From positions 620,001 to 684,000 of the forward strand of contig OZ255825.1 of assembly GCA_965277535.1 (NCBI GenBank): a stretch of 64,000 nt of DNA. Direction: 5' to 3'. Positions 40,414 to 49,770 of the stretch are shown one piece after another; the first letter of the stretch is position 1, and the number at the start of each line of letters is the position of its first letter. The notes under the pieces were generated by a model. It was not told where the DNA came from. It made no database searches and worked only from the letters and a program-made list of their open reading frames with translations. This stretch comes from Ilyomonas sp965277535. Lineage in GTDB: Bacteria; Bacteroidota; Bacteroidia; Chitinophagales; Chitinophagaceae. The position numbers and the translations under genes are program-made.

Positions 40414-41310
40414 CTATAAACCAATGGTTTGGCTTGTAACACTATAAGCACTAAAATAACCCAATGCGCCACCTACAATGTTGGTTACAGGGTTGGCAGG
40501 CGAAGCACTTTGGTTTTCGCCGGTGGCAGATTGCTCTAAACTAAACCAGTATTTATAAACGGCCGCATCAATGCACTGCAAATCAACGCTCACAATGTCG
40601 CCAAAGGCAATGTCGCCGTCAGGGTTTATCAAAGGCCGGGTAATCATAAGGCCATCGCTAAATTCATCATTCTGTTCAAACACATGCTTTACCTGAACGC
40701 CGTTTTTATATTCTACCAAACGGTAATTGTTGCCAAGCCCGGCAGGATCTTTATAAGCAGGATAAATGGTAATGTTGGTTTTATTGCCAAATGCCAAAGA
40801 TTCAGCCCAAATGCTATCGAGCGGAACAATTTGCGATGGCATAGTGGAAGTAGATGTATAAGTTTTACCGTTGAGGGTAACAGTAAGATCGTATGTGCTG
40901 CCCGGGTTACCGTTAAAAGCAAAGGATGCGTAAATTCCTTTTTTCCATTCTTTTAATTTATAAGTGGTGTCTCCATCTACTTTTATGGTAACCGTTGCGC
41001 CGCTTATGCCTACAAAGCTGTTGCTGTCTTCAAAGCTTTTTGTTTCAGAAATTTTTACCTGAGGAATGGTGGTATCGCCATAAGCAATTGTGCCTTCAAT
41101 TACCAATTGTTTATCAGCTTCTTTGAGAGGCACGTGAATAACTTTTGTGCAGGAAGAGAAACAGATAAGAAGAAAGAAAAACGCACAAAAACAAACCGCT
41201 TTTGTTTTTGCCCAATTATTTACAAGGCGTTGAAGAGTGCGACGCAACGATGCTACAACGGAGTTCCAAACGTTGGGTACATAAAACTGTATTTTGTAGT
41301 TTCTTTTCAT
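40414..41310 (-). CDS. DUF4249 lipoprotein, partner of a TonB receptor
   Basis: A 298-residue protein from ATG 41310; an earlier ATG at 41445 would overlap the receptor gene and is rejected. The region VIHVPLKEADKQLVIEGTI, then GDTTIPQVKISETKSF and TYDLTVTLNGKTYTSTS, is the DUF4249 pattern. The lipobox is FSSC, after KAVCFCAFFFLLIC. About 30 residues before that (KIQFYVPNVWNSVVASLRRT) are encoded by copy D of a dispersed repeat, so the usual start has likely been lost or moved. DUF4249 proteins follow TonB receptors and probably cap or bind substrate. The order here, receptor then DUF4249 on one strand, is standard. Confidence 0.8.
   Translation of the reverse strand: MKRNYKIQFYVPNVWNSVVASLRRTLQRLVNNWAKTKAVCFCAFFFLLICFSSCTKVIHVPLKEADKQLVIEGTIAYGDTTIPQVKISETKSFEDSNSFVGISGATVTIKVDGDTTYKLKEWKKGIYASFAFNGNPGSTYDLTVTLNGKTYTSTSTMPSQIVPLDSIWAESLAFGNKTNITIYPAYKDPAGLGNNYRLVEYKNGVQVKHVFEQNDEFSDGLMITRPLINPDGDIAFGDIVSVDLQCIDAAVYKYWFSLEQSATGENQSASPANPVTNIVGGALGYFSAYSVTSQTIGL
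41232..41297 (-). repeat. Dispersed intergenic repeat, copy D, inside a coding frame
   Basis: On the minus strand it reads ACAAAATACAGTTTTATG (41297-41280), then GTACC, CTCCGTTG, GCATCGTTGCGTCGCAC. It lacks the CTTGTACGTTC end of the other copies. It lies within the 5' end of the DUF4249 gene. Confidence 0.8.
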
Positions 41311-41314
41311 TCGT

Positions 41315-43648
41315 TTACCATTTAAAGTTGTAGGAAATAGAAGGAATCCAGCGAAACAAAGACGTTTGTACAGCTTCGGTTTTGTTAGGATCGTCGGGGT
41401 TGTCTTTGAACGTGATGGTGTAAGCGTTTTCTCTGCCATAAGCATTGTATAAACTGAATGCCAGTTCGCTGCTCCAGCGCCTTTTTTTCTTTAGTTGCAA
41501 GGTGGCACCCAAATCGAGGCGATGGTATGCAGGCATCCGGTAGCCGTTGCGATTGGTGTAATAATAAACCGTTTGTCCACCCACCGTGTACTTGCCGTTG
41601 GGAAAGGTAACCGCATCGCCGGTGTAGTAAACCCAGTTGGCAGATAGCGTCCATTTTTTGTTTAGTTCATACATGCCAACCAGTGCAATATCGTGTGTTC
41701 TGTCCTGCCTTGCATTGTACCATTGGTTGTTGTTAATGCCATCAATTTTGCGTTCTGTTTTTGATAGTGTATAACTTAACCATCCGGTTAATCTGCCCGT
41801 TGTTTTGCGCAGCAACCATTCAATGCCATAAGCTCTGCCAATGCCGTACAATAATTGTGTTTCGATGGCCTGGTTGGTAAACACGTCAGCACCATTGCGG
41901 TAATCAATTTGGTTTTGCATGAATTTATAGTAGGTTTCTACGGTAAGCTCGTATTGATTCTCTGAGAAGTTTTTATAATAGCCCAGCGATACCTGATCAG
42001 AGATTTCGGGCTTTATTACATTGCTGCTGCTGATCCATTTATCGGTAGGCGTGTTGCTGGTGCTGTTGCTGATGAGGTGCATGTTTTGTACATTGCGCAC
42101 ATACGATGCTTTGATGGAAGCCGAATTGTTAAACAAATAACCAACCGACAAACGCGGCTCTACATTCCAGTAGGTGGTTACGATTTGTCCGTCATTGAAG
42201 TGCATAGTATCAATCGGATTACCTGCGCTATCCAGTTTATAATAATCGCCTTTTCCCAGCACGCTGAAAGCCGTAAATCTTGCACCATAAGTGATGGTCA
42301 ATTTCGAGCTCGTATTCCAGGTATCGCTGGCATAAATGGCATTCTCTAATGAATATCTTTTGGGCTGAACATTGCTGTTTACGCTGGAGGTTTGCGAAGC
42401 GGTAATTTCGCCGGGACGAACCCGATGATGAATGGAACTCCAGCCAAAGCGAATGTTGTGTTTTGCAGTTGCATTCAGCTGATAATCTTGTTTCAGATTC
42501 CAGTCTCTGATTTCGGAAAAGATTTTAAAATCGTTTGCGTCGTTTTTGATTAGAATCTGATAATCGTAGTTGCTGTAGATTAAAGATGTGTTGGAAAACA
42601 AACGCGGATTGAAGATATGATTCCATCGCAACGTGCCGGTTGCATTACCCCAGTCAATGCCAAACTGATTGCTGAAACCCAAATGGTCTTTTCCAAAATA
42701 ACCGCTCAGATAGAGTTTATCTTTTGCGCCCAGTTCATAATTCAACTTTGCATTTAAATCGTAAAAATACAAACTGCTTTGGTTGAGCGAGCTATCGCTG
42801 GAAGCTTTTAAAAACAAATCAACGTAGGTTCTTCGTCCCGTTATTAAAAAGGATGATTTGTCTTTCTGTATGGGCCCCTCAACATTTAATCGCGAAGAAA
42901 TCAGACCGATGCCGCCACTTACATCATAATCCTGGTTATTGCCATCATTCATTTTAATATCTACTACAGACGACAATCTGCCGCCGTATTGTGCAGGCAT
43001 TCCGCCTTTATAAACCGTAATGTCTTTGATAGCATCGGAATTGAAAGTAGAAAAGAAACCCAGCAGGTGCGAAGCGTTGTAAACATTAGCTTCATCGAGC
43101 ATGATAAGGTTTTGATCGGTTGAGCCGCCACGCACATAAAAGCCAGCATTGCCATCGCCTGCGCTTTTAATACCGGGCAACAATTGTATGGTTTTTAAAA
43201 CATCTTTTTCGCCAAACAGAACGGGTATGTTTTTGATTTCTTTGGTGCTGATGTTTTCGACGCCAGTTTGTGTTCCTCTGATGCTTCTGCCTTTTGACGT
43301 TGCACTAACTACCACATTTTGAAGAGAAGTAATTTCATCTTCCAGAAAAATATTTTGCTGGCTGTTTTTGTTTAAGTTGATGTTGAGTGTGTCTCGCTTC
43401 TTACCTACAAAACCAACCTCCAATTGATAATTGCCTTGGGGTAAAGTGAGTGAATAAAAACCATATTCGTTGGATGATGTACCACCTTGTTGATTGACCA
43501 TTCGCACCGATGCACCAATGATGGTTTCACCGGTATTTTTGCTTTTCACTGTTCCGCTAATGGTATAGGAATGTTGCGCTTTTATACCTGTAGAAAAAAA
43601 GGCAAAAACAAAGAGAAAGTATAAGCGAGTTATGTTGTATTGTGTCAT
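41315..43648 (-). CDS. TonB-dependent receptor
   Basis: A 777-residue outer-membrane receptor. Signal peptide about 1-24. A carboxypeptidase-regulatory-like domain (ISGTVKSKNTGETIIGASVRM to FVGKKRDTLNINL, about 28-105) precedes the plug (TLQLLPGIKSAGDGNAGFYVRGG, DEANVYNASHLLGFF) and the barrel, which ends in ISYNFKW with a C-terminal Trp. The plug motif YVRGGSTDQNL is intact. No SusD neighbour is present; instead the DUF4249 gene follows 5 bases downstream, suggesting uptake of a substrate other than typical polysaccharide. Substrate unknown. Confidence 0.93.
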   Translation of the reverse strand: MTQYNITRLYFLFVFAFFSTGIKAQHSYTISGTVKSKNTGETIIGASVRMVNQQGGTSSNEYGFYSLTLPQGNYQLEVGFVGKKRDTLNINLNKNSQQNIFLEDEITSLQNVVVSATSKGRSIRGTQTGVENISTKEIKNIPVLFGEKDVLKTIQLLPGIKSAGDGNAGFYVRGGSTDQNLIMLDEANVYNASHLLGFFSTFNSDAIKDITVYKGGMPAQYGGRLSSVVDIKMNDGNNQDYDVSGGIGLISSRLNVEGPIQKDKSSFLITGRRTYVDLFLKASSDSSLNQSSLYFYDLNAKLNYELGAKDKLYLSGYFGKDHLGFSNQFGIDWGNATGTLRWNHIFNPRLFSNTSLIYSNYDYQILIKNDANDFKIFSEIRDWNLKQDYQLNATAKHNIRFGWSSIHHRVRPGEITASQTSSVNSNVQPKRYSLENAIYASDTWNTSSKLTITYGARFTAFSVLGKGDYYKLDSAGNPIDTMHFNDGQIVTTYWNVEPRLSVGYLFNNSASIKASYVRNVQNMHLISNSTSNTPTDKWISSSNVIKPEISDQVSLGYYKNFSENQYELTVETYYKFMQNQIDYRNGADVFTNQAIETQLLYGIGRAYGIEWLLRKTTGRLTGWLSYTLSKTERKIDGINNNQWYNARQDRTHDIALVGMYELNKKWTLSANWVYYTGDAVTFPNGKYTVGGQTVYYYTNRNGYRMPAYHRLDLGATLQLKKKRRWSSELAFSLYNAYGRENAYTITFKDNPDDPNKTEAVQTSLFRWIPSISYNFKW

Positions 43649-43952
43649 TGCTGATCTTTAGAAAACCCGTTGCCAAAGTTGAATGAATATTTGGAATGGA
43701 AATGATAAAACTGAGGAATCGAATTGGATGGCAGGAATAAAAAGTTCAGACTGTTTAATTGCTTTTGGTTTTGTTAGAATTTGTAGAAACCCTTTGCTTT
43801 CAAACAAGTGCCAGAATTTTACAAAAGTTGTATTGGCGCAACTACAATACAAAAAGCGCATACCAATAGCATTGATAATCAAGGGGCCTTCATTTTTTGG
43901 TTGTGTCGAACATTGCGTATAATATTGTGTTGTAGGTAATGCGAACTGACTC
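43649..43952. other. 304-base spacer with no convincing gene
   Basis: A 114-codon minus frame here has no family features and is treated as chance. The end of the spacer (AACATTGCGTATAATATTG) resembles sequences seen at the edges of gene cassettes, but this is weak. Confidence 0.4.
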
Positions 43953-44558
43953 GTGAAGCAATTAACAATTTTAATCTTTTCAAGCCTTTTGTTTGGTTGC
44001 AATCAAAACGCACAGACACAAAATGACAATATGGTTAAGTCCGACAAAAGAAATTATGCAACACAACTAATTGACAACGGTTTTCTAAAATATGTAGATA
44101 GTTCAAAGGTTGACAGCTTAAAAGATCAAATGACAAATTCATTTGACATTTACGAAGACGATAATTTTAAAATAGCTCACATTGACGCCGAAGAACTGGC
44201 TGAATTTAGCTTTGACTTTTTTCTTCCGAGCCTTAATAAGATTTTATCCAAGAGAGACATTAAGCTATCTGCTCAAAAGCTAAACAACGATGACAACTCA
44301 TTTGAGGCTTTAATCAATGGCGACACGACACAACTTTATACTCAAAACGAATTAACCAACAATACATTTTGGGACTCGGCGCCAAGGAATTTTTTTAGAA
44401 AAGTAAATGAGATATTAAAAGCAAAAAATAGTGACGAACAGTTTTACTTACTTTATGGCGGCAATGACTTACACACCATGCTTTTGACGGACAAACAGTT
44501 TTCAATTATAGCAGATTATTACAAAGGAAGTGCGAAGGAAACACCATACAAGCCATGA
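43953..44558 (+). CDS. Hypothetical lipoprotein, cassette-like
   Basis: A 201-residue protein that starts at GTG 43953. It has a lipobox LLFGC at about residue 16. The mature part is acidic and polar, with helical sections (SLNKILSKRDIKLSAQKLNND) and no recognised domain. The gene is AT-rich relative to its neighbours. It is separated from the next gene by imperfect inverted repeats. Probably an orphan gene gained recently. Confidence 0.6.
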   Translation: MKQLTILIFSSLLFGCNQNAQTQNDNMVKSDKRNYATQLIDNGFLKYVDSSKVDSLKDQMTNSFDIYEDDNFKIAHIDAEELAEFSFDFFLPSLNKILSKRDIKLSAQKLNNDDNSFEALINGDTTQLYTQNELTNNTFWDSAPRNFFRKVNEILKAKNSDEQFYLLYGGNDLHTMLLTDKQFSIIADYYKGSAKETPYKP

Positions 44559-44578
44559 CTGCACTACCTACAACAAGC

Positions 44579-44766
44579 GGTTTGGCAATATGGCGGGTGA
44601 CGAATATATTCTCAACGTCGTATTCGCTATTCACCTTCTGTTCCGGCAGACCAATACCGCCAAGCAATAGAATAAACAATGAACTTTTAAACATAAATTT
44701 AGCAGCAGTTACAGGCTGACGATTTTCAAATACCGCCACATCGCCAAGCCGTATCCGTTAGCAGCA
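44579..44766. repeat. Imperfect inverted repeat in cassette-like spacer
   Basis: GGTTTGGCAATATGGCGG (44579-44596) matches the reverse complement of 44733-44750 at 15 of 18 bases. GTTAGCAGCA (44757-44766) follows. The 136 bases between could encode a small minus frame (from about 44694), not considered a gene. Confidence 0.6.
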
Positions 44767-44799
44767 ACACGCGGACATAGCGCAATAATCAAAAAGCTA

Positions 44800-45426
44800 A
44801 TGGGACTTTTTTCTAAACTCTCAAATTTATTCAGCAACCAAAAGCCAACTTTTGAGCAACAATTTGAAACGTTCAAACAACTTGGCTTTGCATTAAATGA
44901 AGGAGTTAGTATTTCAGATATAAATCGTTGGCAAGGCGGACACAAAGAATTTGAAGACCTTCCTTATCATTTAATGTATCAAACATTGGGTTCGACAATA
45001 GAAAGAGAGCCATGGACACCGTTAACTAATAAATGCTGGGACTTTGACACAGAAGCAATAGAAGACCATGGAGCTTATATTGACATCATGAGAAATATAA
45101 GTCGTATTACAAACGGGGAACTAATATTTGAGAATATTACTGACTATGTTGACATAGATGAAGAAACAGCTTGGGTTGCCTTCACATGCAAGGGCGATAA
45201 TTACAAATGGAATTTAAAAGTAGATAATGATTGGGTGGACGGAGACTTATTTGACAAAGTTCAGGAGCTTACAGACAAATACAAAACAAAAGGAAAGTTT
45301 ACCTTTTTCAACACAGGCGGGCAAGCCTTTGTATTAGGTTATGCGACACCGGAAGAATTGGAGAATATTCGAAATGCGACAGGGCTTGAAATAGTTTGGT
45401 TAAAAGCAAAAGGACAAATTCATTAG
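44800..45426 (+). CDS. Hypothetical protein in cassette-like setting
   Basis: A 208-residue soluble acidic protein (MGLFSKLSNLFSNQKPTFEQQFETFKQLGF, then INRWQGGHKEFEDLPYHLMY and ETAWVAFTCKGDNYKWNLKVDNDWVD). No domain recognised. It looks like proteins of the immunity or small cytosolic type, but this is only impression. It is AT-rich, and is flanked by GTTAGCAGCA (44757) and its reverse complement TGCTGCTAAC (45440). No promoter is evident. Confidence 0.6.
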   Translation: MGLFSKLSNLFSNQKPTFEQQFETFKQLGFALNEGVSISDINRWQGGHKEFEDLPYHLMYQTLGSTIEREPWTPLTNKCWDFDTEAIEDHGAYIDIMRNISRITNGELIFENITDYVDIDEETAWVAFTCKGDNYKWNLKVDNDWVDGDLFDKVQELTDKYKTKGKFTFFNTGGQAFVLGYATPEELENIRNATGLEIVWLKAKGQIH

Positions 45427-45439
45427 GACTAAGATGTGC

Positions 45440-45604
45440 TGCTGCTAACAAAAGTATTTGCAATAGCAGGGCGCGACGGAAAACAATTCAGCAGCAGTAA
45501 TTCTAATCAACTTTAGTTCTCATCGTGACGAAATGATATTAAAAATTTGTACTTAACTTCGGCAACAAACAAAAACAACTTTAGTACAAGCGTGACGAGC
45601 ATCG
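45440..45604 (+). repeat. Cassette boundary and short direct repeats
   Basis: TGCTGCTAAC at 45440-45449 is the inverse of a site before the preceding gene. Further on, CAACTTTAGTTCTCATCGTGACGA (45507) and a similar CAACTTTAGT...CGTGACGA (45576) form a direct repeat. The 319-base spacer has no convincing gene. A TACTTTTG box at 45722-45729 lies before the next gene. Confidence 0.45.
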
Positions 45605-45745
45605 AATGCCCTGCATCGCAAATACGTTCAACGTTAGCATTCATATTTCTATCTTCTTTCAGTACAACTCTACAACATCCATCACTCAAATTCTTCTGCT
45701 TTTCAACTCCCGTCTTACCATTACTTTTGTCATCTTTATTTTTAT

Positions 45746-47032
45746 ATGACAACATTAAACAGGAAGCAAGCTCCGCCCATTCATCAGCCGGTAGAATTGG
45801 ATGTACAGTTAAAGCCTTATGATTTTTATGCACTTGATAATGGTACACCTGTGTATGCCATACACGCCGGTGAGCAGGAAGTGTTGCAATTAGAAATGGT
45901 GTTTTACGCAGGCAACTGGTACGAAAACAAGAACATTGTAGCAGCTACTACGAATTATTTATTGAAAAACGGAACAAAGCAACGCAGCGCTTTTGATATT
46001 AATGAACACTTCGACTTTTATGGCGCCTACCTTAACCGCAGCAGCGGTAACGAAACGGCATCGCTTTCCTTACATTGCCTGAGCAAGCATGTTGCAGAAC
46101 TGCTGCCGGTGATGAGTGAATTGCTGACAGACAGCATCTTCCCCGAAGATGAACTCCACATTTATAGGCAAAACCAAAAGCAGAAGCTGCAGGTGAACTT
46201 AAAGAAATGCGATTTTGTTGCTAATCGTTTGATTGATGAATACGTGTTTGGCAAGGAACATCCGTATGGCAAATACACAACCTTGCCGGAATATGATGCA
46301 CTGCAACGCGAACAACTCGTTTCCTTTTACAACGAATATTACACCAGTGGCAGATGCGCCATTTTTGTGGCTGGCAACTTACCCAAAAATATGATTGAGT
46401 TACTGAACAAAAGCTTTGGCTCACTGCCGTTTCATAACACTTCATTACCACAAAAAGAACACAAAACCAAACCTTTCGAAGAAAAGAAACACACTATTGT
46501 AAATGATGATAAAGGCGTGCAGGCAGCCATTCGCATGGCGATTCCTTTTCCCAACCGGCACCATGAAGACTTTCCGAAAATGCAGATGCTTAACAATATT
46601 TTCGGTGGTTATTTTGGTTCGCGTTTAATGAGTAATATTCGGGAAGACAAAGGTTATACATACGGCATTCATAGTTACCTTGAAAATCACATTCAGACCT
46701 CGGCGTTGTCTATCTCTTCCGAAGTAGGCAGAGACGTTGCAGAAGCCACCATCACCGAAGTGTATAACGAAATGGAACGCTTACGCAATGAACCCGTTGA
46801 TGAAGAAGAATTGGGATTGGTTCGCAATTATATGATAGGTACTTTACTGGGTCATGTGGATGGACCGTTTCAAATCATTAACCGTTGGAAGCTGTATATT
46901 TTGCAAGGCCTGAATGAAGATTATTTTTATAAAAGCATTGATATAATCAAACACATTACAGCCGAAGAACTGCAAGCCTTAGCCAACAAATATTTACAAC
47001 CCGAAGCCTTTTATCAGCTTACCGTAATTTAA
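45746..47032 (+). CDS. M16 peptidase-like protein without zinc-binding motif
   Basis: A 428-residue protein with the two-domain M16 (insulinase/pitrilysin) fold. The conserved parts are LEMVFYAGNWYENKN near residue 45, then FDINEHFDFYGAYLNRSSG, NLPKNMI and YGIHSYLENH. In active enzymes the first helix carries HxxEH; here it reads ATTNYLLKNGT. This suggests an inactive subunit like the second chain in two-subunit M16 enzymes. No active partner is seen nearby. Followed by two genes on the same strand with short gaps, so likely an operon. Confidence 0.8.
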   Translation: MTTLNRKQAPPIHQPVELDVQLKPYDFYALDNGTPVYAIHAGEQEVLQLEMVFYAGNWYENKNIVAATTNYLLKNGTKQRSAFDINEHFDFYGAYLNRSSGNETASLSLHCLSKHVAELLPVMSELLTDSIFPEDELHIYRQNQKQKLQVNLKKCDFVANRLIDEYVFGKEHPYGKYTTLPEYDALQREQLVSFYNEYYTSGRCAIFVAGNLPKNMIELLNKSFGSLPFHNTSLPQKEHKTKPFEEKKHTIVNDDKGVQAAIRMAIPFPNRHHEDFPKMQMLNNIFGGYFGSRLMSNIREDKGYTYGIHSYLENHIQTSALSISSEVGRDVAEATITEVYNEMERLRNEPVDEEELGLVRNYMIGTLLGHVDGPFQIINRWKLYILQGLNEDYFYKSIDIIKHITAEELQALANKYLQPEAFYQLTVI

Positions 47033-47037
47033 AACGT

Positions 47038-47412
47038 ATGAAATTTATAGGTAAAATTTTAGTAACGGCTTTGGCAGCTATCATTGCCTCCAATCTCATT
47101 CCGGGCATTAGCATTAAAAGCGGCTTAACAGCTATTGTGTTAGCCTTAGTTTTGGCTTTGTTAAACACATTTGTAAAGCCGTTGCTTGTTATCTTAACCA
47201 TTCCTGTTACCATTCTTACTCTCGGCTTGTTCTTGCTTCTTATCAACACATTCATTATCAAGTGGGCGTCTGACCTGGTAACCGGTTTTACGGTTCGCAC
47301 CTGGGAGTCGGCATTTTGGTTTGGCATTGCTTTATCTATTATAAGTTATTTGATTGAAGTGTTGATTGGAGACAGAAAGAAACGAGATGTTGGCAAGATA
47401 GATGACAGATGA
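47038..47412 (+). CDS. Holin-4_2 (DUF360) family membrane protein
   Basis: A 124-residue protein with four TM segments (about 5-25, 30-55, 58-80, 95-115) in the PF04020 pattern. The name Phage_holin_4_2 comes from early annotation; most members are chromosomal proteins of unknown function with no phage neighbours. It is five bases from the M16-like gene and upstream of the membrane patatin. Confidence 0.85.
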   Translation: MKFIGKILVTALAAIIASNLIPGISIKSGLTAIVLALVLALLNTFVKPLLVILTIPVTILTLGLFLLLINTFIIKWASDLVTGFTVRTWESAFWFGIALSIISYLIEVLIGDRKKRDVGKIDDR

Positions 47413-47448
47413 CAGAATGATTGTAAAAGCTTAATTTGTAATCATCAT

Positions 47449-49677
47449 TTGAAACGATACGCAACAGGTTTTTTTTATTCGTTACCGGTGCAATTGTTTT
47501 TGCTGCACTTCCGGCGGTACCAGCTTTTGCTTCTTTTTTGGGTGATTTTATTCGCTACCGTTGCCGGTCATTTTTTACAGGTGTATGGCTCAGAAACTTT
47601 GTATCTCGCACCCGAATATGCAGGCAATGTTACGCCGTTGAGTACTGCTTTTGTTGGCTTTGCTATCGGCATTTTTGTAATGAGCTGGAACATTACCACA
47701 TTCATTCTTCATACAAAGCACATCCGGTTTTTAGCTACCACTTCACAACCGTTTTTAAAGTATTGCATTAACAATGCGGTGCTGCCCCTTTTCTTTTTAT
47801 TCTTTTATTTTTTCAATGCAGTTAATTATGATTTGCGGGAAGAATTGCTTCCCATAAAAGATGTAGTGTGGCTCAATACAAGTTTTTTGCTTGGGTTTGT
47901 TTTTGCCGTATTCATTGCTTTTGCTTATTTCTTTGGTGCTGATAAAACCATTTATCGCCGCATGAAAGCTTTGCTTCACAAAGCCAACGAACATTATACA
48001 GTTGCTATCATTAAAAATCCGTTGCCTCATTACAAGGGAGAGATACGGGTAGATTGGTTTTTAAGCGCATCGCTGCATCTTCGCAAACCCCGCGATGTGC
48101 GTCATTACAGCGATGATTTGTTGCAAACCATTTTCAAACGTCATCATCTTGCTGCTGTGTTAGCGGTGTTGATTGCGTTTGTTTTCTTGTTATCTGTTGG
48201 CTATCTCAGCGATAGTGCGGTTTTCCAAATTCCGGCGGCTGCCAGCATCACTATTTTCTTTGCCATTTTAATTGGCGTTGCCGGTGCATTTTCCCTATTT
48301 TTAAAAACGTGGAGCATCCCGGTTTTGGTTCTTTTGTATGTCGTTATCAACTGGCTCACCAACATTCATGTCATTGATTTTCGCAACCGCGCTTATGGGT
48401 TAAATTATAATGATAAAATTGCGCCCTCGCCCTATAACCAACAGGCTTTAGAAGCGCTTTCTTCTTCACAAAATATCGAAGCCGATAAAGACAGTTTTTT
48501 GCTTACTTTAAACAAGTGGAAAGCCCGCCAAAAAGAAGACAAGCCCGTTATGTTTTTGATTGATGTAAGCGGTGGCGGCAATCGCAGTGCGACGTTTGCC
48601 ATGAACATTTTACAACGCCTCGACAGCATTACAGCCGGCGGACTCATGCCGCATACAATGCTGATAAACGGCGCATCCGGCGGCATGATGGCGGCTACGT
48701 ATTTCAGAGGTTTGTATTGGGAAAAACTAAAGAGCAACAACATCAATCTGAACGATACAAAATATGCGGATGCCATCTCCGGCGATTTACTCAATCCCCT
48801 GTTTTCATCCATGATTACCCGCGATTTAATGGGTCCCGCATCGCGCTTTCAAATGAACGGTTACAGCTATGTAAAAGACCGTGCTTATGCCTGGGAACAA
48901 AAGCTGAACAGCAACACTCACGGCGTCTTAAACAAACGAATCGGCGATTATACTTTGCCTGAACGGGAAGCGCAAATTCCAACCCTGATATGGAACTCTG
49001 TCATCAGTCGGGACGGGCGGCAGCTCATCATTAGCAGCAGCCCCAAACGATGGCTGATGCAAGCTGGTTTCGACACCACGCGCATCCCAACCAAAGAAGT
49101 GGATGCTGTTGATTTTGTTTCGTTTTTTAGTGACAAAAATCCACTCAACGTCAGTGTACTGTCTGCCCTCCGAATGAACGCTACCTTTCCTTATGTACTA
49201 CCCAACGTTTGGCTGCCCAGCGAGCCTGTAATTGATGTGCTCGATGCAGGCTTGCGCGATAATTTCGGGCAGGCAACTACCTTTCGTTTCATCAGCACTT
49301 ACAAAAATTGGCTAAAACAAAACGTTGGAAAAATCATCATCATTCAAATCCGCGACAGGCAATCCGGCGATTGGGATCGCCCACTGGAAACCGACAATGT
49401 CCTTGGCTTTTTAACCAAGCCCTTTTTGGTTTTGCAATACAATTGGTTTCGTTTGCAAACGTATTATCAGCTCCATCAACTCGATTACTTATCCGAAGAT
49501 TATGGAGACAATTTATACCGCCTTTCTTTTCAATATGTTCCCACCAAACAACAACAAATGGCATCCATTTCTTTTCATCTTACTGCATCCGAAAAAAAGG
49601 ATATTGCTACATCTATTAACAGCAGCATCAACCAGCAAACCTTTGCCAAATTAATGGCTTTGTATTCCTCTAAATAA
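47449..49677 (+). CDS. Membrane-anchored patatin-like phospholipase
   Basis: A 742-residue protein. The N-terminal third has about seven TM helices (such as FWVILFATVAGHFL, AFVGFAIGIFVMSW, PLFFLFFYFFNAV, FLLGFVFAVFIAFAYF). The C-terminal part is patatin-like: SGGGNRSATF is the oxyanion-type glycine loop, nucleophile elbow NGASGG with Ser near residue 409, and Asp in DAGLRDNFG near 599. The Ser-Asp dyad is intact, so lipid acyl hydrolase activity is likely at the membrane. Start: TTG 47449 (no ATG nearby fits). No cytosolic form is known from this sequence. Confidence 0.8.
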   Translation: MKRYATGFFYSLPVQLFLLHFRRYQLLLLFWVILFATVAGHFLQVYGSETLYLAPEYAGNVTPLSTAFVGFAIGIFVMSWNITTFILHTKHIRFLATTSQPFLKYCINNAVLPLFFLFFYFFNAVNYDLREELLPIKDVVWLNTSFLLGFVFAVFIAFAYFFGADKTIYRRMKALLHKANEHYTVAIIKNPLPHYKGEIRVDWFLSASLHLRKPRDVRHYSDDLLQTIFKRHHLAAVLAVLIAFVFLLSVGYLSDSAVFQIPAAASITIFFAILIGVAGAFSLFLKTWSIPVLVLLYVVINWLTNIHVIDFRNRAYGLNYNDKIAPSPYNQQALEALSSSQNIEADKDSFLLTLNKWKARQKEDKPVMFLIDVSGGGNRSATFAMNILQRLDSITAGGLMPHTMLINGASGGMMAATYFRGLYWEKLKSNNINLNDTKYADAISGDLLNPLFSSMITRDLMGPASRFQMNGYSYVKDRAYAWEQKLNSNTHGVLNKRIGDYTLPEREAQIPTLIWNSVISRDGRQLIISSSPKRWLMQAGFDTTRIPTKEVDAVDFVSFFSDKNPLNVSVLSALRMNATFPYVLPNVWLPSEPVIDVLDAGLRDNFGQATTFRFISTYKNWLKQNVGKIIIIQIRDRQSGDWDRPLETDNVLGFLTKPFLVLQYNWFRLQTYYQLHQLDYLSEDYGDNLYRLSFQYVPTKQQQMASISFHLTASEKKDIATSINSSINQQTFAKLMALYSSK

Positions 49678-49770
49678 ATTGTATTCACTCATACGCTACT
49701 TCATTTATATTGCGCTTTGCAATACATCAAACCAGGTTTGTTTTTGCACATATTTCTATAAGCAAGAGAG

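Noticed and set aside
43658..44002. Minus frame of 114 codons before the cassette-like genes
   Set aside because: No start signal, no recognisable domain, and its end overlaps the GTG-started lipoprotein gene.
44506..44739. Small minus frame between the inverted repeat arms
   Set aside because: It could give a short signal-peptide-like protein, but it lies over the end of the preceding gene and the repeat; no support for expression.
47038..47412. Phage or lysis cassette because of the holin-like name
   Set aside because: No lysin, integrase, capsid or terminase genes are near; the PF04020 name is misleading for chromosomal proteins.
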